From NCBI RefSeq assembly GCF_003201105.1, contig NZ_QICJ01000001.1:186001-250000 (forward strand): 64,000 bases of DNA. The letters are read 5' to 3'. The position numbers were made by a program, and so were the translations under genes. This DNA comes from Dyella sp. AtDHG13. Lineage in GTDB: Bacteria; Pseudomonadota; Gammaproteobacteria; Xanthomonadales; Rhodanobacteraceae. This document shows, one piece after another, positions 34,600-43,430 of the stretch (its first letter is position 1; each line of letters starts with the position of its first letter). Below the pieces are notes generated by a model. It made no database searches, was not told the origin of the DNA, and saw nothing but the letters and a program-made list of their open reading frames with translations.

Positions 34600-36144
34600 T
34601 CATCCCTTCAGCCGGATCCACACGGCAACGAGGTAGACGGCGATCACGCCGGCCACGATCAGCGCCACCGTCATGTTGCGCATGCGGTCGCGGCGGCGAT
34701 CGGCCGGCGTGGGATAGAACGGAATGGTCGCCAGCACCGGCGCGCCGATGGCCTGCTCCAGCTGCCACACGGAGCGCACGCGCGGGTCGAACCACACCAG
34801 CGCGAGCAGCAGGCCCAGCGGCAGGATCAGCGACAGGCCCATGCCGGCGAGCCCAAAGTGCATGAAGCGCAGGCCCGAAGGCGTCAGCGGCATCACCGCG
34901 GGGTTCTGCACCAGGAAGGTGAGCCCGCGCTGCTCGGCGTCCAGGTTCATCGACACGCGCGCGTTCTCGCGGCGCTTGAGCAGGTCCTGGTACACGTCGC
35001 GGTTGACGTTGTAGTCGCGGGTCAGCTCGGCGGTGACGTTTTCCGAACTGGCGATGCGCGTGGCGCGCTCCAGTTCCGACTGCAGCATCGCCTCGCTCGC
35101 GCCCATGCGCGCCGCCGCGGCGGCGCTGGCCGCGCGGGCGGAGGCCAGCTGCGTCTTGATCTGCTGGTAGGCGGGATTGAAGGTGACGTTGTTGTCCAGC
35201 GCGATGGGCGTGCCGGCAGCCTGCGCCGCCTGCGCGCGCTGGTCTTCGCTGGCGAGCTGCTTCTTCAGGTCCTCGATCTGGTGGCGGATGCGCACCACGT
35301 CCGGATACGAATCCGTATAGGTCAGCTGCAGCTTGCTCAGTTGCCCCTGCAACTCGCCGATCTGCGCCTGCAGGATGCCGCCCGTGGTCTGCACCGTGCT
35401 CACTTCGGATTCGCCGTTCAACTGCGCGGCCAGCGAGCCCTCCTGCGAGCGACGCTCCATCATGTCCATGCGCGCCGATTCGATCTGCGTGCGCAACTGG
35501 CTGATGCGCGCCGACGTGTCGGCCTCGCTGCCGGGCCGCGCATCGGCATTGGCGTCGCGATAGGCCTTCAGCTTGTCTTCCGCGTCGGTGAGCTTGGCGC
35601 GGTATGCCTCGACCTGGCTGTTGATGAACTCGTAGGCCTCGCGGCTTTCGCGCTGCTTGGAAGCGAGGCTTTCGCTGATGAACAGCTGCGCGAACGCGCG
35701 CGCCACCTCGTAGGTGCGGCGGGCGTTGTTGTCGCTGTAGGTGATGGTGATCAGGTTGTCATGCGTGATCTGCACCTGCGTGCGGGTCTTGATGCCCTCG
35801 GCGATGCGGTCCTGCTCCACCGGCGTGGGGTTGGCGGCCATCCAGCCGCCGGCCTCCAGGATCTTCGCCATCACCTTGCGGCTGAAGATCACGTCGCGCG
35901 CCATGCTCGCGCGGTTCTTGTTTGCCGTAGGCGCGGCGGCGCCTTCCATCAGCGGCGTGATGATGCTGCTTTCCTGCGCCAGGATGGTGGTGGACGCGAC
36001 GTACTTGCGCGGCCACAACATGCCTGCCGTCAAGGCAGCCAATGCGATCAAGGCAAACGCGATACCCAGCGCAAGGCGGCGGCGACGCGCCTCGTTGACC
36101 AACGCTGGTACCAGGCTTGCCATCGGCCTGAGTTCTCCGCTCAT
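34600..36144 (-). CDS. Polysaccharide chain-length determinant, Wzz/XrtA type
   Basis: 514 aa. Inner-membrane span near 25-45, then a long periplasmic coiled-coil region rich in Ala/Gln/Glu (about 150-400), a Pro-rich second span near 420-445 (MPLTPSGLRFMHFGLAGMGLSL) and an additional C-terminal span (about 488-510). This matches the exosortase-locus chain-length family (TIGR03007-like), in which the kinase is a separate protein. It sets polymer length and couples Wzy to Wza. The start is supported by a GGGGAGG ribosome site 8 bases upstream. Confidence 0.9.
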   Translation of the reverse strand: MSGELRPMASLVPALVNEARRRRLALGIAFALIALAALTAGMLWPRKYVASTTILAQESSIITPLMEGAAAPTANKNRASMARDVIFSRKVMAKILEAGGWMAANPTPVEQDRIAEGIKTRTQVQITHDNLITITYSDNNARRTYEVARAFAQLFISESLASKQRESREAYEFINSQVEAYRAKLTDAEDKLKAYRDANADARPGSEADTSARISQLRTQIESARMDMMERRSQEGSLAAQLNGESEVSTVQTTGGILQAQIGELQGQLSKLQLTYTDSYPDVVRIRHQIEDLKKQLASEDQRAQAAQAAGTPIALDNNVTFNPAYQQIKTQLASARAASAAAAARMGASEAMLQSELERATRIASSENVTAELTRDYNVNRDVYQDLLKRRENARVSMNLDAEQRGLTFLVQNPAVMPLTPSGLRFMHFGLAGMGLSLILPLGLLLALVWFDPRVRSVWQLEQAIGAPVLATIPFYPTPADRRRDRMRNMTVALIVAGVIAVYLVAVWIRLKG

Positions 36145-36176
36145 GTCGATGTCCTCCCCTTACCCTTCAGGCGGCC

Positions 36177-36800
36177 TCAGAACGACCGCATCGGAACCGT
36201 GACAACGTCCCCCGGCTGCACCGGGTAGTTGGTGTCGAGATCGCCCTTCTGCAGCACCTTGTCCAGGCGCACGGCATAAGGCGTGGTCACGCCGTTCTTG
36301 CCTTCGCGGAACAGCTCGGTGCGGTCCGGCGCCGCGAATTCCGTGGTGCCGCCCGCCGCCAGCACGGCATCCAGCACGGTCATGCCCTGGCGATAGGGAA
36401 TGGACACCGGTTGGCGCACCGCGCCCGTCACGCGCACGCGGGACAGATATTCATGGCTGCGCAACGCCGTGAGGATCACCGCCACCTGCGGGTCGCGGAT
36501 GTACGAGGTCAGCTTGTCCTTGATCTCGGCAGCGACTTCCTCCGGCGTCTTGCCGCCGGCCATCACGTCGCCGATCAGGGGCACGGTGATCTTGCCGTCC
36601 GGCCGCACCGGCACGCTCACGCTCAGCTCCTGGTTCTGCCAGACCGTGACCTGCAACTGGTCGTCGACACCGATCCGGTAGGTGGACACCGCCTGCGCGG
36701 CCGGGTCGACCTTCGGCGCCTCGGTCGAAGCGCCCCCGGTAGCGCAGCCGCCAAGCAGCGCGGCAGCGCAAACAGCGAACAACAGAGGAAGTACTTTCAT
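36177..36800 (-). CDS. Polysaccharide export lipoprotein, Wza family (short form)
   Basis: 207 aa from the ATG at 36800 (AGGGGG upstream). Lipoprotein signal with lipobox LLGGC (Cys about 19). Poly_export domain (YRIGVDDQLQVTVW, VRPDGKITVPLIGDV) followed by one SLBB-like domain (VTGAVRQPVSIPY...TVLDAVLAAGG). It is much shorter than E. coli Wza (379 aa) and lacks the C-terminal helix that spans the outer membrane, a form seen in XrtA/EPS loci. It forms the periplasmic/outer-membrane conduit. First gene of the nine-gene operon. Confidence 0.92.
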   Translation of the reverse strand: MKVLPLLFAVCAAALLGGCATGGASTEAPKVDPAAQAVSTYRIGVDDQLQVTVWQNQELSVSVPVRPDGKITVPLIGDVMAGGKTPEEVAAEIKDKLTSYIRDPQVAVILTALRSHEYLSRVRVTGAVRQPVSIPYRQGMTVLDAVLAAGGTTEFAAPDRTELFREGKNGVTTPYAVRLDKVLQKGDLDTNYPVQPGDVVTVPMRSF

Positions 36801-37153
36801 GGTGGGCCCCCTGCAACACAAAATGTGAACTGCGTCACTTACGAGTATATCCACGGCCCTCAGAAACTTGACAAAACCATTGGTTCTATGTCTTGCCGCA
36901 CATGGATTCCGTAAAAATGCCCTGCGCCGCGCCACCGCGGCCGGCAAGCGAAGCGCCGCAGACGCCCGTACACCAATGGAAGCGAAACCCCTTGCGGAGC
37001 CCACGCACCGCGCCGGCTGCCAGATTTAGGCCGTTTGGCCGATGGCATGCCGACATCGCCGCCGCGTCCCTTTCACTCGCCCGCACCGGCGCCAGGCTTT
37101 AGCCTTCCAGGGTCGCGCCGTCCGCGCAGCGCTTTTGACGAGGAACACCCCGC
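36801..37153. other. Divergent intergenic region, wza operon / SDR gene
   Basis: 353 bases. It is locally AT-richer at 36830-36910, where the export-operon promoter is expected (see separate entry). No gene or repeat is recognised. Confidence 0.5.
36844..36874 (-). promoter_or_regulatory. Possible sigma70 promoter of the EPS export operon
   Basis: On the minus strand TTGTCA (36869-36874) and TATACT (36844-36849) are separated by 19 bases, about 45 bases before the wza start. The long spacer makes this tentative. Confidence 0.35.
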
Positions 37154-37954
37154 ATGACCACCACGCCTTCCATCGCCGCGTTCGACGCCACGCCGCTCGC
37201 CGGCAAGACCATCCTCATCACGGGCGGCGCGCAAGGCATCGGCCGCGGCATCGCGCAGGCCGTGCTCGGCGCGGGCGGCAACGTTTTCATCGGTGACCTG
37301 GATGCCGAAGCCGGCAAGGCCTGCATAGCCGAATGGAACGTCGGCAAGCGCGCCGCGTTCGGCGTGCTCGACGTTTCCCGCGAGGCCAGCGTCCGCCGAT
37401 GGATAGCCGCCGCACGCAAGCGCTTCGGCCCGCTGCATGGGCTGGTCAATAACGCCGGCATCGCGCATGCGCACACCGGCCCGCTCGGCGAGCTATCGCT
37501 GGACCTCTGGAACCGCTACCTGGCCACCAACCTCACCGGCACGTTCCTGTGCAGCAAGCACATGCTGGACGACCTGAAACAGCACAAGGGCGCCGTGGTG
37601 AACATCGCCTCCACGCGCGCCCTGCAATCGGAAGCGGATTCGGAAGCCTATGCCGCCACCAAGGGCGGCCTGCTCGCGTTCACGCATGCGCTCGCGATAA
37701 GCGCCGGCCCGCACGTCAGGGTCAACGCGATACTTCCCGGATGGATCGCCACCGACGCCTGGCGCAAACCCACCGAACGCCACGCACCCGCACTCAGCCG
37801 CCGCGACCATGCGCAGCACCCGGCCGGCCGCGTCGGCACCCCGGAAGACATCGGCGCACTGGCGGTGTTTCTGCTCTCGGCGCAGTCGTCCTTCATCACC
37901 GGCCAGCACTTTGTCGTGGACGGCGGCATGACGGTGAAGATGCAGTACGTCTGA
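37154..37954 (+). CDS. Short-chain dehydrogenase/reductase
   Basis: 266 aa. Classical SDR: TGGAQGIGRG cofactor motif (about 24-33), NNAGIAH, catalytic Ser in NIAST, and Y-A-A-T-K (YxxxK). The C-terminal GQHFVVDGG is the usual SDR ending. It is a soluble NAD(P)-dependent oxidoreductase of unknown substrate. It is divergent from the EPS export operon and not obviously part of it. The most likely relatives are 3-oxoacyl-ACP reductase-like or sugar-alcohol dehydrogenases. Confidence 0.88.
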   Translation: MTTTPSIAAFDATPLAGKTILITGGAQGIGRGIAQAVLGAGGNVFIGDLDAEAGKACIAEWNVGKRAAFGVLDVSREASVRRWIAAARKRFGPLHGLVNNAGIAHAHTGPLGELSLDLWNRYLATNLTGTFLCSKHMLDDLKQHKGAVVNIASTRALQSEADSEAYAATKGGLLAFTHALAISAGPHVRVNAILPGWIATDAWRKPTERHAPALSRRDHAQHPAGRVGTPEDIGALAVFLLSAQSSFITGQHFVVDGGMTVKMQYV

Positions 37955-38299
37955 GTTGTCCTGGTCGGATCACATCCCTGGTTTGCTGAGCACGCACCGA
38001 TTGGCTACCGAATAAACGCTTACCGGGCGACGAATTCGACGTTGCCCTGCACCACCAAACTCACACGTGAATACGGATCCCAAAAGTCGACTGCGGACTT
38101 TTCCATGGCCGCCCCGCTCTCTTTACCCGTGAAGCATTGCGACTCAGAGTCTACCTAGCCCCGGCGCTCCATACTTCAAAGGAAAAAAAGGCCCGACCAT
38201 GTCGGGCCCTTTTCTTAGGCTGGTTTCGATCCAGGCGACGCTTGGCCCTACTACCTCAGCCCTCGTTTTCCGTTCGGATCGCGCCAGTCCGCGAATACG
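37955..38299. other. Convergent intergenic region with bidirectional terminator
   Basis: 345 bases between convergent genes. Apart from the terminator at 38183-38216 nothing is recognised. Confidence 0.5.
38183..38216. terminator. Bidirectional Rho-independent terminator
   Basis: Stem ggcccgac (38190-38197) / gtcgggcc (38201-38208) with a 3-base loop, A-run on the left and TTTTCTT on the right. It serves the SDR gene on the plus strand and, more strongly (seven U), the small secreted protein on the minus strand. Confidence 0.8.
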
Positions 38300-38767
38300 T
38301 CAGCACCAGTGATAGCCGATGGTGCCGCCACCATTGCAGGTCGCGAGCTGGGTGATATATGCAGTCAACACGAATTGCTGGCCTGTTGTCGTGTTGTATG
38401 CCGTGGCGGTCACCGTTTCATTAAAATCGTCGCCATTGGCGCGAAACTGGACAGTACAGTTGGCTCCGGTAGTGCACCCCACAAGGCCGTAGATGCGCGG
38501 CTGCGAAGGAATGTTCCAGCTATAGGTGTAGCTACCGGCCGGAAGATTGAGGAAGTTGAACACCGCCTGATAGGTACCCGAGGGCACCGGTCCTGAGCAT
38601 GAAAGTCCGGGCGCATTCGGGAATGGGTAGACCTGACACACGAGCTGTGGCGAAGGCGTATCCGTGGGGGAAGCGGCGATGCGCGCGGCGTGCGACGCGT
38701 TTTGGGCGGAAGCGCTGCCGATGAACATCAAGCCCGCGACGAAGGCGGTGACAAGAAACGGTTTCAT
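38300..38767 (-). CDS. Small secreted Cys-rich protein of unknown function
   Basis: 155 aa. Clear signal peptide (MKPFLVTAFVAGLMFIGSASA, cleavage before Q22). The mature part has six Cys (three possible disulfides), is rich in Thr/Gly/Asn/Pro, and contains repeated aromatic-hydroxyl stretches (GTYQAVFNF, GSYTYSW), which suggests a small extracellular beta-sandwich. A GGGGTG ribosome site precedes the ATG. Family not recognised. It stands alone, ending at the bidirectional terminator. Confidence 0.75.
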   Translation of the reverse strand: MKPFLVTAFVAGLMFIGSASAQNASHAARIAASPTDTPSPQLVCQVYPFPNAPGLSCSGPVPSGTYQAVFNFLNLPAGSYTYSWNIPSQPRIYGLVGCTTGANCTVQFRANGDDFNETVTATAYNTTTGQQFVLTAYITQLATCNGGGTIGYHWC

Positions 38768-39151
38768 ATGAGCACCCCTACAAGGCCTCGGATTGAGGCC
38801 GGAAGATTGGGCTCGCATCACCAATCAAACCACAGTAGGACATCAACGCATCAATGCGTAGGCGCACACCTACATTGCGCATTCGTGTGCGACGCCTCGC
38901 AATTCGGCACGCGCACCTCGGAAATACACGCACATTTGATGGCAACTGTGCAAGCTGCCGTTTCTCTCTGTAGGCTGAGCAGTCGGTTGCTCGCGTCGCG
39001 CCCGGATCGAGCCGCCCATTGTCGAAGCGGCGTACCGCGAATGCCTGGCACCAATGGCGGTAAAAATACCTAATTCCAAGAAGTAGTCTTGCTGAAGAAA
39101 TCTCCGGCCCACAAGGCGCAGGCTTTGCGTATTCCCAATCGGAGACCTTTC
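38768..39151. other. Intergenic region, divergent genes
   Basis: 384 bases between the secreted-protein gene and the DUF1254 gene. Both promoters should lie here. No repeat or strong promoter match is seen. Confidence 0.45.
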
Positions 39152-40480
39152 ATGAAGCCTCGCGCCCGTCACCTGGCTGTTGCCCTGGGAACGCTCTTCG
39201 CCGCGGCGGCCTACGGCCAGGCGAAGCCATCGCTGCCGTCGGATCAGGAGGTGAGCGATAGCTACATCTATCTGCTCAGCCGGCTGCTTGTGCTGAATCA
39301 GGAGCAGGCGGATTTCGCCAGTGGCTTCCAGTGGAACCAACTGGTCCATCGCAAGGTGGGCGACGTGGCGTGGCCTAACCCCAATCTCGATGTCGCGTAT
39401 TCGGAAGCCTGGGTAGCCATCGACGAGAGGAGCTGCGCGCTGGTGACGGTTCCGAAGGTGGAGAAACGGTATTACACCGTGCAGTTTCTCAACGGCTGGG
39501 GCGAGACCTTGGCCAACATCAATGAGCGCGTCTTTCCGCAACGCCCCTACGGCGAATTCGCCGTGTGCCTGAAAGGCGTGGATATCGCGCTTCCAGCAAG
39601 CGTGCAGCGCGTGGATGTATCCAGCAAGACGCTGCGCGTGCTCTCGCGCGTGGAACTGGGAGCCACCCCGGACGAAGCCGTGGCCTTGCAGAAGAAGTTC
39701 AGCATCCGCAGCAGCGGCCATCCGGCCATTCCCGAGGTGCCCAAGACCGTGCGTTTCGACATCGAGAAGCTGCCGGGCGCGGCCGCGTTCGACTCCGCGA
39801 CCCTCGCGCTGGACAGCGCGGCCGACATCAACCCGGGCATGGAGAACCTGCAGGCCAACACGCGCGCCATCGCCGAGGCCATCAAGGACCCCGCCGCGCG
39901 CCAGCATGTGGACGAGGTGATCCATCAGAAGGCCATCCCTGCGATCTACAAGGCATCGCCCACGCTGGGCGACGGCACGGTCAAGAACGGCTGGGCCTTG
40001 CCCACCACCATCGGCGTTTATGGCCACAACTGGCTGTTGCGCACCCTGGTGAACCTGGGCGGCATCTGGGCGAACTCCTATGAGGAAGTGATCTACTACA
40101 AGGCGTTTCTCGGCCCCGACGGCAAGCCTCTCAACGGCGATCACGCCTACGCCATGCGCTTCGAGAAAGACCAGTTGCCGTCGCTCTACGCGACCTATTT
40201 CTGGTCGGTGATTGCGGTGGATGCGGTGCACCGCCGCGTCCTGCCGAACCCGATGAAGCGCTATCTGCTGAGCAACTTCTCCAAGCTCGCCTACGGCGCG
40301 GATGGTTCGCTCACGCTGTACCTCGGTGCCGACAAGCCCGCGAACGCGCCAGAGAGCAACTGGATCCCGACGCCCAAGGGAACGGGCTACAGCCTCACCT
40401 TCCGCTTCTATCGACCCAAGGGTGCGGTGGCGGATCGTGCCTACTTTCCGCCGGCGCTCAAAGAGCAGCAGGGTCCGTAG
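39152..40480 (+). CDS. Periplasmic DUF1254/DUF1214 domain protein
   Basis: 442 aa from the ATG after CGGAG. N-terminal signal peptide (LAVALGTLFAAAAYGQA). An N-terminal DUF1254-like region (WPNPNLDVAYSEAWVAID, KRYYTVQFLNGWGE) is followed by a C-terminal DUF1214-like region (YWSVIAVDA-type stretch, LGADKPANAPESNWIPTPKG). These paired domains are widespread in exported bacterial proteins of unknown function. It is a single gene with no operon partner. Confidence 0.85.
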   Translation: MKPRARHLAVALGTLFAAAAYGQAKPSLPSDQEVSDSYIYLLSRLLVLNQEQADFASGFQWNQLVHRKVGDVAWPNPNLDVAYSEAWVAIDERSCALVTVPKVEKRYYTVQFLNGWGETLANINERVFPQRPYGEFAVCLKGVDIALPASVQRVDVSSKTLRVLSRVELGATPDEAVALQKKFSIRSSGHPAIPEVPKTVRFDIEKLPGAAAFDSATLALDSAADINPGMENLQANTRAIAEAIKDPAARQHVDEVIHQKAIPAIYKASPTLGDGTVKNGWALPTTIGVYGHNWLLRTLVNLGGIWANSYEEVIYYKAFLGPDGKPLNGDHAYAMRFEKDQLPSLYATYFWSVIAVDAVHRRVLPNPMKRYLLSNFSKLAYGADGSLTLYLGADKPANAPESNWIPTPKGTGYSLTFRFYRPKGAVADRAYFPPALKEQQGP

Positions 40481-40789
40481 AAAACGGGCGACGTTCGACT
40501 TGGCGCATTCTGTCGGACGGCCTGCGTTGCCGGGAACAAGACAAACCGCGCAAGGAAAAAGAAAAACCTCGGCTTCAGATGGACAAACCCTGACGCGCCA
40601 ACCCCGCAGCAGGCCTACAAAACCAGGCCACCGCGAAACACCGACTTTGCTAGGTTAGCGAGGCTGCTCGCAGGGGTCTTTGGACGGGGTTTGCGGGCGG
40701 TCGCGGCAGCGATGCCGCGAGCAGCGCGGGCTGCAGGTGCTAGAACACCTGCAGCCCGCTAACCATCACCAACTAGATAGGAGTTGATC
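40481..40789. other. Intergenic region with a strong hairpin
   Basis: 309 bases without a gene. It holds the hairpin at 40726-40759 and otherwise nothing recognised. Confidence 0.5.
40726..40759. repeat. 14-bp perfect hairpin
   Basis: gcgggctgcaggtg (40726-40739) pairs with cacctgcagcccgc (40746-40759) around a 6-base loop. No T-run follows. It lies 31 bases before a small ORF with a good ribosome site, so it could end upstream transcription or affect expression of that ORF. Confidence 0.7.
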
Positions 40790-41071
40790 ATGGCTACGCC
40801 GGATCATAAGGCACGCGCACATCCGTCTTTCAGCAAAGACGATCACCTCACACCGTTCCCGGACAGTTCGCACACCGCGAACACGGCCGCGATTGCGCAC
40901 CGCGATGCGCCGCACGGGCCCATGACACGCCCAAGCGTCAACCACCCTGCCCGTCGACAGCAAGGCTGGGCTCCGCATGGGGCAACGCGTGCCGCATGCG
41001 GAGATGGGCGAACACGCATGGGTCAACGCCCCCGCAGGGACCTGCGCAGCGCGAGCGCGCCGCGCCGTTGA
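40790..41071 (+). CDS. Possible small basic protein, uncertain
   Basis: 93 aa. The ATG is preceded by TAGGAG at 6-base spacing, the best argument that it is real. The first half is His/Ser/Asp-rich and hydrophilic; the second half is Arg-rich and looks like read-through of GC-rich DNA. No family recognised. It may be a short stress-type protein or a chance ORF. Confidence 0.3.
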   Translation: MATPDHKARAHPSFSKDDHLTPFPDSSHTANTAAIAHRDAPHGPMTRPSVNHPARRQQGWAPHGATRAACGDGRTRMGQRPRRDLRSASAPRR

Positions 41072-41272
41072 GCACCGGGACAGTCGGCCACGCGCCGACG
41101 TGAGTGTGTTGCGAGCCGATGGATCGCCCCTGTGGCGTGGCGGATAGGTGTCCGTCGCGCCACACCCGGCAACGGCGGCCATCGCGCGTGCCCACGTGCC
41201 GCGGGCGGTATCATCGCGGGGCCTTGCCGCCAGCCGCGCCAGGTGTCCGCCATCACCGCAGGCCCACGTCCC

Positions 41273-41929
41273 ATGAACCGCTACAGCGACGGCGATATCG
41301 CCGCCATTTACCGCGTGATCGAGCAACGACGCGACATGCGCCATTTCCTGCCCGAGCCGCTGGAACCCGCGCTGCTGCAGCGCCTGCTCCGCGCCGCGCA
41401 CCTGGGCCCCAGCGTCGGCTTCATGCAGCCGTGGCGCTTTATCCGCATCACGGACACCGACTTGCGCCAGCGCATCCACGCACTGGTGGACGAGGAACGC
41501 CGCCACACGGCCGACGCGCTCGGCGAGCGCCAGGACGAGTTCATGCGGCTGAAGGTCGAAGGCGTGCTCGATTGCGGCGAACTGCTGGTGGCCGCCCTGA
41601 TGGATCGGCGCGAGCGGCACGTATTCGGACGCCGCACCATGCCGCAGATGGATCTGGCCTCCGTGGCCTGCGCCATCCAGAACCTGTGGCTGGCCGCACG
41701 CGCCGAAGGCATTGGCATGGGCTGGGTGTCGCTGTTCGATCCGGAAGCCCTGGGCGCGCTGCTCGGCCTGCCGCCGGGCGCCACACCCGTCGCCGTGCTC
41801 TGCCTGGGCCATGTGCCGGCGTTCTATGCCGAGCCCATGCTGCAGCAGGAGAAATGGGCCAATCGCCAGCCGCTGGACGCGATGGTGTTCGAGAACACGT
41901 GGCGGCATGAGGATGCCAACCCGGCGTGA
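41273..41929 (+). CDS. bluB: 5,6-dimethylbenzimidazole synthase
   Basis: 218 aa nitroreductase-fold protein with the BluB signatures: IEQRRDMRHFLPEPL near 18-32, AAHLGPSVGFMQPWRFI near 44-60, EGIGMGWVSLFDP near 140 and the C-terminal WANRQPLDAMVFENTW. It uses reduced flavin and oxygen to fragment FMN into the lower ligand of cobalamin. No other cobalamin gene is nearby and no cobalamin riboswitch is evident upstream, so it may be used for ligand provision or salvage. Confidence 0.9.
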   Translation: MNRYSDGDIAAIYRVIEQRRDMRHFLPEPLEPALLQRLLRAAHLGPSVGFMQPWRFIRITDTDLRQRIHALVDEERRHTADALGERQDEFMRLKVEGVLDCGELLVAALMDRRERHVFGRRTMPQMDLASVACAIQNLWLAARAEGIGMGWVSLFDPEALGALLGLPPGATPVAVLCLGHVPAFYAEPMLQQEKWANRQPLDAMVFENTWRHEDANPA

Positions 41930-42018
41930 GCTGAGCCGCGCGGTTGGCGACGCCGCTCCATTTCCTCCTGCTGCCCGCTCGCCTAGACTCGGGCGAATAC
42001 CCATGGAGGAGTGGCGCG

Positions 42019-43371
42019 ATGCGACATGCAGAGCTGCTGGTTTCCCTCTGCCTGCTGATGGCGCTGATGGCCGCAAGCCTGCCGGCCTCCGCAGAGCCTG
42101 CAGGGAGCGCACACGTCACCCTGGGGCAGTCCACCCTGCCCTTGAACAGGCCTTGGAAGTTCCATATCGGCGACGACCCGCGCTGGTCCGCGCCCGACTT
42201 CGATGACAGCGCCTGGGAAACCGTCGATCTCACGCCCGCGCCCGGCGCGCACGACGGCGACGTTGGGTTGCCGAGCTACGTTTCCGGATGGAGCCGACGC
42301 GGCCATGCGGGCTACACGGGTTATGCGTGGTATCGGCTCACCATCACCGTGGACAGCAAACCCGGCGCGCCACTCGCCCTGGCAGGGCCAACCCTGGTGG
42401 ACTCGACCTACGCGCTTTACGTCAATGGAAAACGCCTCGGTGGGCCGGGCGTGTTTTCCGGTGCGCACCCCACCGTGTTCGGCGTTCGCCCAAGTGTCTA
42501 TGCGTTGCCCGCATCCGCATCGGCGGCCACGCAAACCTACGTGGTCGCGTTTCGCGTGTGGATGGATCCCGTCGATGCGGGTGACGACAACGGCGGCCTG
42601 CATGTCGCACCCACGCTGGGTTACGCCGACGACATCGAGCGCCTGCATCAGGTGCAATGGCTGCAAACCTTCAAAGGCTACGTGGTGGACGCGGCCGAGC
42701 CGATGGCATTCACGCTGCTGGCCGTCATGGTGATCGCGCTGATCGCATGCCGCACCCGCGACGCCTACCGCTGGCTGGTGGCCGCGCTGTTGCTGCTCGC
42801 GTTGCTGCGCGTCCAGCAGGTGCTGTTCTACTGGACGGACGCTCTGAGCCTGCGCACCTACGACATCGCGACCACCATCATCCTCAAACCGCTCAACCTG
42901 ACTGCGTGGACGCTGGCGTGGCGCGACTGGTTTCGCCTCGGCAGAAAACCCTGGCAACGCCACGCCATCGGCGCGCTTACCGTGGCTTATGCACTCTTCG
43001 CCCTCGTCGGCCGCCCCTGGTTTGCGCCGGACGCATTGCAAGCGTTCAAGCCCGCGGCCGATATCGGCGTGCAAGGTGTTCGGCTGATCTATGCCGCGAT
43101 CTATCTATGGATCATCGGGCTGGGCGTGATTCGCCTGGCGAGGCCATCCGCCTTCCTCGCTGCGCTCGCCGCCCTGCTCGTCGGCATCGGCCTGTTCGCC
43201 ACCGAACTCAATGCGCTGGGCATTCCGGGCATCTGGTTTCCCTACGGCACCGGCGTCGCGAGAGGCCAGTATGCGTATGCCGCGTTTATCGCGCTGTTGT
43301 TCGTGCTGATCCTGGGGCGGATGGTGGGTTATGCGCGAAGCCGGGGGAATGGTGTTGCGTTTATGCGGTAG
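42019..43371 (+). CDS. Jelly-roll + multi-TM membrane protein (7TMR-DISM-like architecture)
   Basis: 450 aa from the ATG with GGAGGAG 7 bases upstream. Signal peptide (LLVSLCLLMALMAASLPASA). Residues about 30-200 form a beta-sandwich like the galactose-binding/GH2 N-terminal domain (NRPWKFHIGDDPRW, WYRLTITVD, YALYVNGKRLG, GGLHVAP). About seven or eight spans follow (240-445). Periplasmic carbohydrate-like sensing attached to a 7TM bundle is the layout of 7TMR-DISM receptors, but no cytosolic output domain follows. Function unknown. Confidence 0.78.
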   Translation: MRHAELLVSLCLLMALMAASLPASAEPAGSAHVTLGQSTLPLNRPWKFHIGDDPRWSAPDFDDSAWETVDLTPAPGAHDGDVGLPSYVSGWSRRGHAGYTGYAWYRLTITVDSKPGAPLALAGPTLVDSTYALYVNGKRLGGPGVFSGAHPTVFGVRPSVYALPASASAATQTYVVAFRVWMDPVDAGDDNGGLHVAPTLGYADDIERLHQVQWLQTFKGYVVDAAEPMAFTLLAVMVIALIACRTRDAYRWLVAALLLLALLRVQQVLFYWTDALSLRTYDIATTIILKPLNLTAWTLAWRDWFRLGRKPWQRHAIGALTVAYALFALVGRPWFAPDALQAFKPAADIGVQGVRLIYAAIYLWIIGLGVIRLARPSAFLAALAALLVGIGLFATELNALGIPGIWFPYGTGVARGQYAYAAFIALLFVLILGRMVGYARSRGNGVAFMR

Positions 43372-43430
43372 GTTTGTTCTGCGCACGCGTGATCACCCCG
43401 GATTCCGCTGCGCTGCATCCGGGCTACGGC

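Noticed and set aside
36801-37004. 68-residue upstream extension of the Wza-like protein
   Set aside because: It would bury the clear lipoprotein signal; the ATG at 36800 has a good ribosome site and the lipobox follows at the right distance.
37955-38182. Small gene after the SDR
   Set aside because: Only short frames without ribosome sites; the region ends at a terminator.
41072-41272. Cobalamin riboswitch upstream of bluB
   Set aside because: No B12-box-like core or matching pairing elements were seen by eye; a covariance-model search would be needed to exclude it.
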